DNA from: Streptomyces resistomycificus
Lineage (GTDB): Bacteria; Actinomycetota; Actinomycetes; Streptomycetales; Streptomycetaceae
Length of the DNA stretch: 64,000 nucleotides
Direction of reading: 5' to 3'
Assembly (NCBI RefSeq): GCF_001514265.1
Contig: NZ_KQ949006.1
Span: 62,001 to 126,000, forward strand
Shown one piece after another: positions 59,628-64,000 of the stretch. Position 1 is the first letter of the stretch. Each line of letters begins with the position of its first letter. Under the pieces are notes generated by a model. That model made no database searches and had not been told where the DNA came from. It saw only the letters and a list, made by a program, of their open reading frames with translations. Position numbers and translations under genes: made by a program.

Positions 59628-62207
59628 CTAGACATCCGCTCCCGCGTCGCACGCCTGTCCGCGCAGCCCCCGCGCCAGGTCGTCCCGTGCCTCCAGCACC
59701 AGCCTGCGCAGCGCCGGTGCCGCGTCCTCGTGGGCCGTCAGCCAGGCGTCCGTCGCGTCCAGCGTCGCCTGCGAGTGCTGGAGCGCCGGGAACAGGCCCT
59801 CGACCACGTGCATGGCGATCTGGATGGACCGCTCGGCCCACACCCGCTCGATCGCCGCGAAGTACTTCTCGGCGTACGGCGCGAGCAGCTCCCGCTGGGA
59901 CGACTGGCCCCACCCCGCGATCGTGGCCTCGACCAGCGCGTTCGAGAGCGCGTCGGACTCCACGACCTGCGCCCACGCCTGGGCCTTGACCGCCGCCGAG
60001 GGGCGGGCGGCGAGGCAGCGGACCTGGTGGCGCCGCCCGGACGCCGTGTTGTCCCGGGCCAGTTCGGCGGACAGCGTCCCCTCGTCGGCGACCGCGTGGG
60101 CCGCCAGCGGCTGCAGGAACGCCCAGCGCAGCTCCTGGTCCACCTCGAGGCCGTCGATCTTCTCGGTCCCCGCGAGCAGGGCCCGCAGCAGCTCCAGATC
60201 GCCCGCGCCGGACGCCACCGTCGCGAAGAACCGCGCCCAGGCCAGCTGGTGCTGACTGCCCGGCCCGGCGGAGCGCAGTTCGCGCAGGGCGCCCTCGGCG
60301 AGGAGCCGCTCGCCGGTCGCCCGCCACCCCGGCGCCACGTAGTTGACCAGCGACGAGTTGGCCCACGCGTGCAGCATCTGCAGCACGCCGATGTCGGACT
60401 CGCGGCCCGCGAACCGCAGCACCAGGTCCACGAAGTCCCGCGCCGGCAGCAGCGCGTCCCGCGTCATGTTCCACAGCGCCGACCAGCACAGGGCGCGGGC
60501 CAGCGGGTCGGTGAGGTCGCCCAGCCCGTCCCGCAGCGTCTCCAGCGAGGTCGCGTCGAAGCGGATCTTGCAGTACGTCAGGTCGTCGTCGTTGACCAGG
60601 ACCAGGTCGGGGGCGTCCGAACCGGCCAGTTGTGTCACGACGGTCCGCGGGCCGTCGACGTCCACCTCGGCCCGGGCGTAGCGCTCCACTGCCCCGGATC
60701 CGGTACGCCGGTACAGGCCCACCGCCACCCGGTGCGGGCGCAGCTCGGGGTGCGACTCGGCCGCCTCCTGCACGACGGCCAGCTCGTCGACGCTGCCGTC
60801 CGCCGCCAACAGCACCTGCGGGGTCAGGGAGTTGACGCCCGCCGACTGCAGCCAGGCCCGCGACCACGCCGTCATGTCCCGCCCGCTGGTCTCCTCCAGC
60901 ACCGACAGCAGATCGCCCAGGCGCGTGTTGCCGTACGCGTGCCGCTTGAAGTAGCGCCGTGCGCCCTCCAGGAAGGCGTCCTGGCCGACGTACGCCACCA
61001 GCTGCTTGAGGACCGAGGCACCCTTGGCGTAGGTGATGCCGTCGAAGTTGAGCTTGGCGTCCTGGAGGTCGCGGATGTCCGCGGTGATCGGATGCGTGGA
61101 CGGCAGCTGGTCGGCACGGTACGCCCAGGCCTTGCGGCGGTTGGCGAAGGTGATCCAGGCGTCGGTGAAGCGGGTCGCGCCGACGCCCGCGAAGGTGCCC
61201 ATGAAGTCGGCGAAGGACTCCTTGAGCCACAGGTCGTCCCACCACACCATGGTGACCAGGTCGCCGAACCACATGTGGGCCATCTCGTGCAGGATCACGG
61301 TGGCCCGGCTCTCGTAGGACGCCTGCGTGACCCTGCCCCGGAAGATGTACTCCTCGCGGAAGGTCACCAGGCCCGGGTTCTCCATCGCGCCGAGGTTGTA
61401 CTCGGGCACGAAGGCCTGGTCGTACTTCCCGAAGGGGTACGGGTAGTCGAAGTGGTCGTGGAAGAAGTCCAGGCCCTGCTTGGTGACCAGGAAGACGTCG
61501 TCGGAGTCGAAGTAGGGGGCGAGACCCTTGCGGCACATGGCGCCGAGGGGGATCTCCAGCGTGGAGCCGTCGTCCAGGGCCCGGGAGTAGGAGTCCGTGA
61601 CGTAGTGGTAGGGGCCCGCCACCACACAGGTGATGTACGTCGAGATCGGCCTGGTCTCAGCGAACCGCCACACCCCGTCGGCGCGTTCCCCGACGCCGTT
61701 GCTCCAGACCGTCCACTCCTCGGGCGCCCGCACCTCGAAGCGGAAGGGCGCCTTGAGGTCCGGCTGCTCGAAGTTCGCGAAGACGCGCCGGGAGTCGGCC
61801 GGCTCGTACTGGGTGTAGAGGTAGACCTCGCCGTCCTCCGGGTCGACGAAGCGGTGCAGACCCTCGCCGGTACGGGAGTACGCGCACCGCGCGTCGACGA
61901 CCAGCTCGTTCTCGGCGGCCAGGTCCTCCAGGACGATCCGGGAGCCGTCGAAGACCTCGCCGGGGTCGAGGTCGTGGCCGTTGAGGGTGACGGCACTGAC
62001 GGCGGGCGCGATCAGGTCCGCGAAGCTCGACGCGCCGGGCTCGGCGCAGCGGAAGCGGATCGTGGTGACCGAGCGGAAGGTGCGCGGACCGTCTCCGGCG
62101 TCGTCTCCGACGGCCGAGCGGACGTCGAGAAAGACGTCGTAGCCGTCCACGGACAGCAGGGCGGCCCGCTCCCGGGCCTCGTCGCGGGACAGATTCTCAC
62201 CGGGCAC
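59628..62207 (-). CDS. pepN: Aminopeptidase N (M1 family), paralogue 2
   Basis: 859 residues, same architecture as the gene at 44385-46958: GAMEN at 273-277, zinc site H307-E308-M-A-H311, Glu330 in KESFA, catalytic Tyr region ITYAKGASVLKQLVAYVG, helical C-terminal domain. The GTG at 62207 is preferred over one three codons upstream: it has proper spacing to GAGGAA and gives MPGENLSRDEA, aligning with the paralogue start. Differences from paralogue 1 include PGLV after GAMEN and VWWDDLWLKESFA. It is divergent from a thioredoxin-fold gene. Confidence 0.93.
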   Translation of the reverse strand: MPGENLSRDEARERAALLSVDGYDVFLDVRSAVGDDAGDGPRTFRSVTTIRFRCAEPGASSFADLIAPAVSAVTLNGHDLDPGEVFDGSRIVLEDLAAENELVVDARCAYSRTGEGLHRFVDPEDGEVYLYTQYEPADSRRVFANFEQPDLKAPFRFEVRAPEEWTVWSNGVGERADGVWRFAETRPISTYITCVVAGPYHYVTDSYSRALDDGSTLEIPLGAMCRKGLAPYFDSDDVFLVTKQGLDFFHDHFDYPYPFGKYDQAFVPEYNLGAMENPGLVTFREEYIFRGRVTQASYESRATVILHEMAHMWFGDLVTMVWWDDLWLKESFADFMGTFAGVGATRFTDAWITFANRRKAWAYRADQLPSTHPITADIRDLQDAKLNFDGITYAKGASVLKQLVAYVGQDAFLEGARRYFKRHAYGNTRLGDLLSVLEETSGRDMTAWSRAWLQSAGVNSLTPQVLLAADGSVDELAVVQEAAESHPELRPHRVAVGLYRRTGSGAVERYARAEVDVDGPRTVVTQLAGSDAPDLVLVNDDDLTYCKIRFDATSLETLRDGLGDLTDPLARALCWSALWNMTRDALLPARDFVDLVLRFAGRESDIGVLQMLHAWANSSLVNYVAPGWRATGERLLAEGALRELRSAGPGSQHQLAWARFFATVASGAGDLELLRALLAGTEKIDGLEVDQELRWAFLQPLAAHAVADEGTLSAELARDNTASGRRHQVRCLAARPSAAVKAQAWAQVVESDALSNALVEATIAGWGQSSQRELLAPYAEKYFAAIERVWAERSIQIAMHVVEGLFPALQHSQATLDATDAWLTAHEDAAPALRRLVLEARDDLARGLRGQACDAGADV

Positions 62208-62342
62208 GGGCGGCACTTCCTCGGGTGGTGTTCAGTATGCGGACAGGCCGATCCTGTCATGTGCCGCCGCCGTCCGGCAGCAGGGAATGGACCGGGGGCC
62301 GGCGACTGTTGCAGGGCGAAAGACCGCTTTGTGAGGAGACCC

Positions 62343-63005
62343 ATGTCCCAGACCGCGACCGACTCCGGCAAGACCCCCGTCGACTTCTGGTTCGACCCGC
62401 TGTGCCCGTGGGCCTGGATGACCTCCCGCTGGGTCCTGGAGGTGGAGAAGGTCCGCGACATCGAGGTGCGCTGGCACATCATGAGCCTCGCGGTGCTGAA
62501 CGAGGACCGGATAGACGAGTTGCCCGAGGAGTACCGGGAGATGCTCGCGACCAAGGCATGGAAGCCGGTACGGGTGGTGACCGCCGCCTGGCAGAAGCAC
62601 GGTGCGGACGTCCTCGGCCCGCTCTACACCGCCCTCGGCACCCGCTTCCACAACCAGGGCGAGGGCCCGACGACCGAGGCCATCGCCGGTGCCCTGGCGG
62701 ACGTGGGTCTGCCCGCCGACCTGATCGAGTACGCCGACCAGAAGGACTTCGAGTTCGAGGCCGAGCTGCGCGCCTCCCACAAGGAGGGCATCGAGAAGGT
62801 CGGCCAGGAGGTCGGCACCCCGGTCATCGCGGTGCCCGGCCCGGACGGCGAGCAGATCGCCTTCTTCGGCCCGGTCGTCACCCCCGCGCCCAAGGGCGAG
62901 GAGGCCGCCCGGCTGTGGGACGGCACGCTCGCCGTGGCCTCGGTCCCCGGCTTCTACGAGATCAAGCGCACGCGGACCAAGGGCCCGGACTTCAGCAACC
63001 TGTGA
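62343..63005 (+). CDS. DsbA-fold protein, mycothiol-dependent nitroreductase (Rv2466c) family
   Basis: 220 residues, thioredoxin fold with helical insertion. It aligns by eye along its length with mycobacterial Rv2466c: FDPLCPW, SRWVLEV, LYTALGTRFHNQG, VGTPVIAV, FFGPV and the C-terminal KRTRT. That enzyme has a CPWC site and works with mycothiol. Here the site is C21-P-W-A24, so the resolving Cys is Ala and only a monothiol mechanism is possible. ATG behind GAGGAG. Its likely terminator lies within the end of the convergent zinc-ribbon gene. Confidence 0.88.
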   Translation: MSQTATDSGKTPVDFWFDPLCPWAWMTSRWVLEVEKVRDIEVRWHIMSLAVLNEDRIDELPEEYREMLATKAWKPVRVVTAAWQKHGADVLGPLYTALGTRFHNQGEGPTTEAIAGALADVGLPADLIEYADQKDFEFEAELRASHKEGIEKVGQEVGTPVIAVPGPDGEQIAFFGPVVTPAPKGEEAARLWDGTLAVASVPGFYEIKRTRTKGPDFSNL

Positions 63006-63011
63006 GGTAGG

Positions 63012-63242
63012 TCACTTCGAAGTGGCGGCCTGCTCCCCGAACTTCTCGGGGAGCAGGCCGCCGCCGCGTGTGTGGAGGTACGGCTGGTACCACCGGCATC
63101 CGGCGGCGGTGCACCGCCAGAGGTTGTCCACGTAGTGCCGCTCGCCCTTCTCCTCCCGGACCGCCGCCTTCTCGGCGCGGTCGAGTCTGCGGAACCTGTG
63201 TCTGCCACGGCAGGTGGGGCACTCTCTCTCGATCTCGGTCAT
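63012..63242 (-). CDS. Small zinc-ribbon protein
   Basis: 76 residues with two Cys pairs: CPTC (residues 8-11) and CTAAGC (about 44-49), plus a basic middle (GRHRFRRLDRAEKAAVREEKGERHYVDNLW) and CRWYQPYLHTRGGG. Probably a single zinc ribbon. ATG behind GGAGGG; it overlaps the stop of the glycerophosphodiesterase gene (ATGA) and is thus coupled to it. The last 17 codons or so coincide with a perfect 17-bp hairpin. No function known. Confidence 0.8.
   Translation of the reverse strand: MTEIERECPTCRGRHRFRRLDRAEKAAVREEKGERHYVDNLWRCTAAGCRWYQPYLHTRGGGLLPEKFGEQAATSK
63024..63062. terminator. 17-bp perfect stem embedded in the 3' end of the zinc-ribbon gene
   Basis: GGCGGCCTGCTCCCCGA pairs with its exact complement over the loop ACTTC. 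It lies 19 nt after the stop of the thioredoxin-fold gene but within the last codons of the convergent gene, so it serves the plus strand as a normal terminator and is coding on the minus strand. Confidence 0.85.
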
Positions 63243-64000
63243 CGATCCCTCCGCGCTGTCGCCGCCAGGTCCGGGAAGTCGGTTACGACCGCGTCGACTC
63301 CCAGTCGGTAGTACAGCGCGTACTCGGCGAACGCGTCCCCGAAATCGTTGGCTCCGCCGCCCCGGCGGAAGTCCGCCGGCAGGAACTGGTTCTCCGCCCG
63401 GAAGGTGTACGGCCCGATCCGCAGCCCCGCCGCGTGGGCGTCCGCCACCAGAGTGGTCGGGGCCCCGAGCCGTCCGTCCGCGCCGACGGGGACGACCGAC
63501 GTCCGGTCCGGACCGATCCAGTCCGCGTACTCGGCGATCCTCGCCAGCCCCGCGGGCGTCATCATGTCCCGGTACGTCGTCGGATCCCCGCCGGACACCA
63601 GGTCGTAGGGTCCGCCCGTCGTCCCCAGCGCCTGCCACAGCGGCACGCCCGGCCGGGCGGCGGCGACGCGCCTGAGGCTCGTCGGCTCGAAGGACTGCAC
63701 CACGCACTCGCGGGGGCCGAGACGGTTGCGGCCGATCAGCCGGACCAGCTCCGGTTCCAGCTCCAGGCCGATCGAGCGGAAGTACGTCGGGTGCTTGGTC
63801 TCCGGGAAGGCGGCGATCGTCCGGCCGTGTGCCTTCGACAGCCTCCGCGCCAGGTCCACCACCTCCTGGAAGGTGAGGATCTCCTCGCGGCCGTCGAACA
63901 CGGTGTTGCGGTTGCGGACCAGGGGGAGGCGTTCCACCGCCCGCAGGGTCTTCAGCTCGGCGAGGGTGAAGTCCTCGGTGAACCAGCCGGTCACCGACCG
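63239..64000 (-). CDS. Glycerophosphodiester phosphodiesterase, 5' end beyond window
   Basis: At least 253 residues of the C-terminal part; the N-terminus with the catalytic HRG motif lies past position 64000. Visible GDPD features are LTFQEVVDLARRLS, IAAFPETKHPTYF (metal/substrate strand with Glu and Lys), VVQSFEPTSLRRVAAARPGVPLWQ and the closing VDAVVTDFPD. It splits glycerophosphodiesters into an alcohol and glycerol 3-phosphate, and is usually secreted in this genus. Its stop overlaps the zinc-ribbon start. Confidence 0.87.
   Translation of the reverse strand, partial: RSVTGWFTEDFTLAELKTLRAVERLPLVRNRNTVFDGREEILTFQEVVDLARRLSKAHGRTIAAFPETKHPTYFRSIGLELEPELVRLIGRNRLGPRECVVQSFEPTSLRRVAAARPGVPLWQALGTTGGPYDLVSGGDPTTYRDMMTPAGLARIAEYADWIGPDRTSVVPVGADGRLGAPTTLVADAHAAGLRIGPYTFRAENQFLPADFRRGGGANDFGDAFAEYALYYRLGVDAVVTDFPDLAATARRDR

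Overview
The window reads as a chromosomal core segment from a Streptomyces, close in gene content to S. coelicolor. The evidence is very high GC, many GTG/TTG starts, purine-rich ribosome sites, perfect GC-rich hairpins without U-tracts as terminators, only two in-frame TTA codons, and families typical of the genus. From memory, and not checked here, the gene order resembles the S. coelicolor region around SCO2633-SCO2677. I saw no rRNA, tRNA, insertion sequence, prophage or CRISPR array.

Layout. 186-2940: ettA-type ABC-F factor, a thioesterase and an unknown protein. 3008-10453 (minus): a LolCDE/MacB-like exporter of two very large permeases and an ATPase, with a 91-bp tandem palindromic repeat between permease and ATPase. 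10600-12132: truncated globin and a PCMT-like methyltransferase. 12148-22987 (minus): a seven-gene signalling locus of GlnX-like sensor, GlnH-like binding protein, helical protein, PknG kinase, PP2C phosphatase, VWA protein and FHA protein. 23184-23792: P-loop kinase. 23777-30553 (minus): a chitosan-oligosaccharide type cluster matching csnR-EFG-H-K, with a palindrome upstream of the regulator. 30899-32860: MscS channel and HNH protein. 32937-37411 (minus): five genes coupled by 4-nt overlaps (ECF sigma, zinc-finger membrane protein, ABC ATPase, two membrane proteins). 37690-40383: repeat-bearing small protein, malQ, small membrane protein. 40480-44250: two divergent regulator/target pairs (TetR with FAD monooxygenase, MarR with EamA exporter), each with palindromic operators. 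44385-64000: two paralogous aminopeptidases N, asd, a second ECF sigma with a membrane protein, a large secreted subtilase, a metallophosphoesterase, Nudix, a serine hydrolase, an AbiEi/DUF559-like protein, a mycothiol-nitroreductase-like thioredoxin-fold protein, a zinc-ribbon protein and a truncated glycerophosphodiesterase.

The strongest candidate for an under-described system is the 12148-22987 locus. The GlnX-GlnH-PknG core is a known mycobacterial amino-acid sensing arm. Here it sits with a phosphatase, a VWA protein and an FHA protein. The kinase, phosphatase and FHA protein each carry zinc ribbons, and an uncharacterised helical protein with a TTA codon (a possible bldA checkpoint) lies inside the operon. 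Other notable points are the 91-bp repeat with arm-preserving changes, a TTA codon in the first gene of the exporter, the csn-type operator, and terminator hairpins embedded in coding ends.
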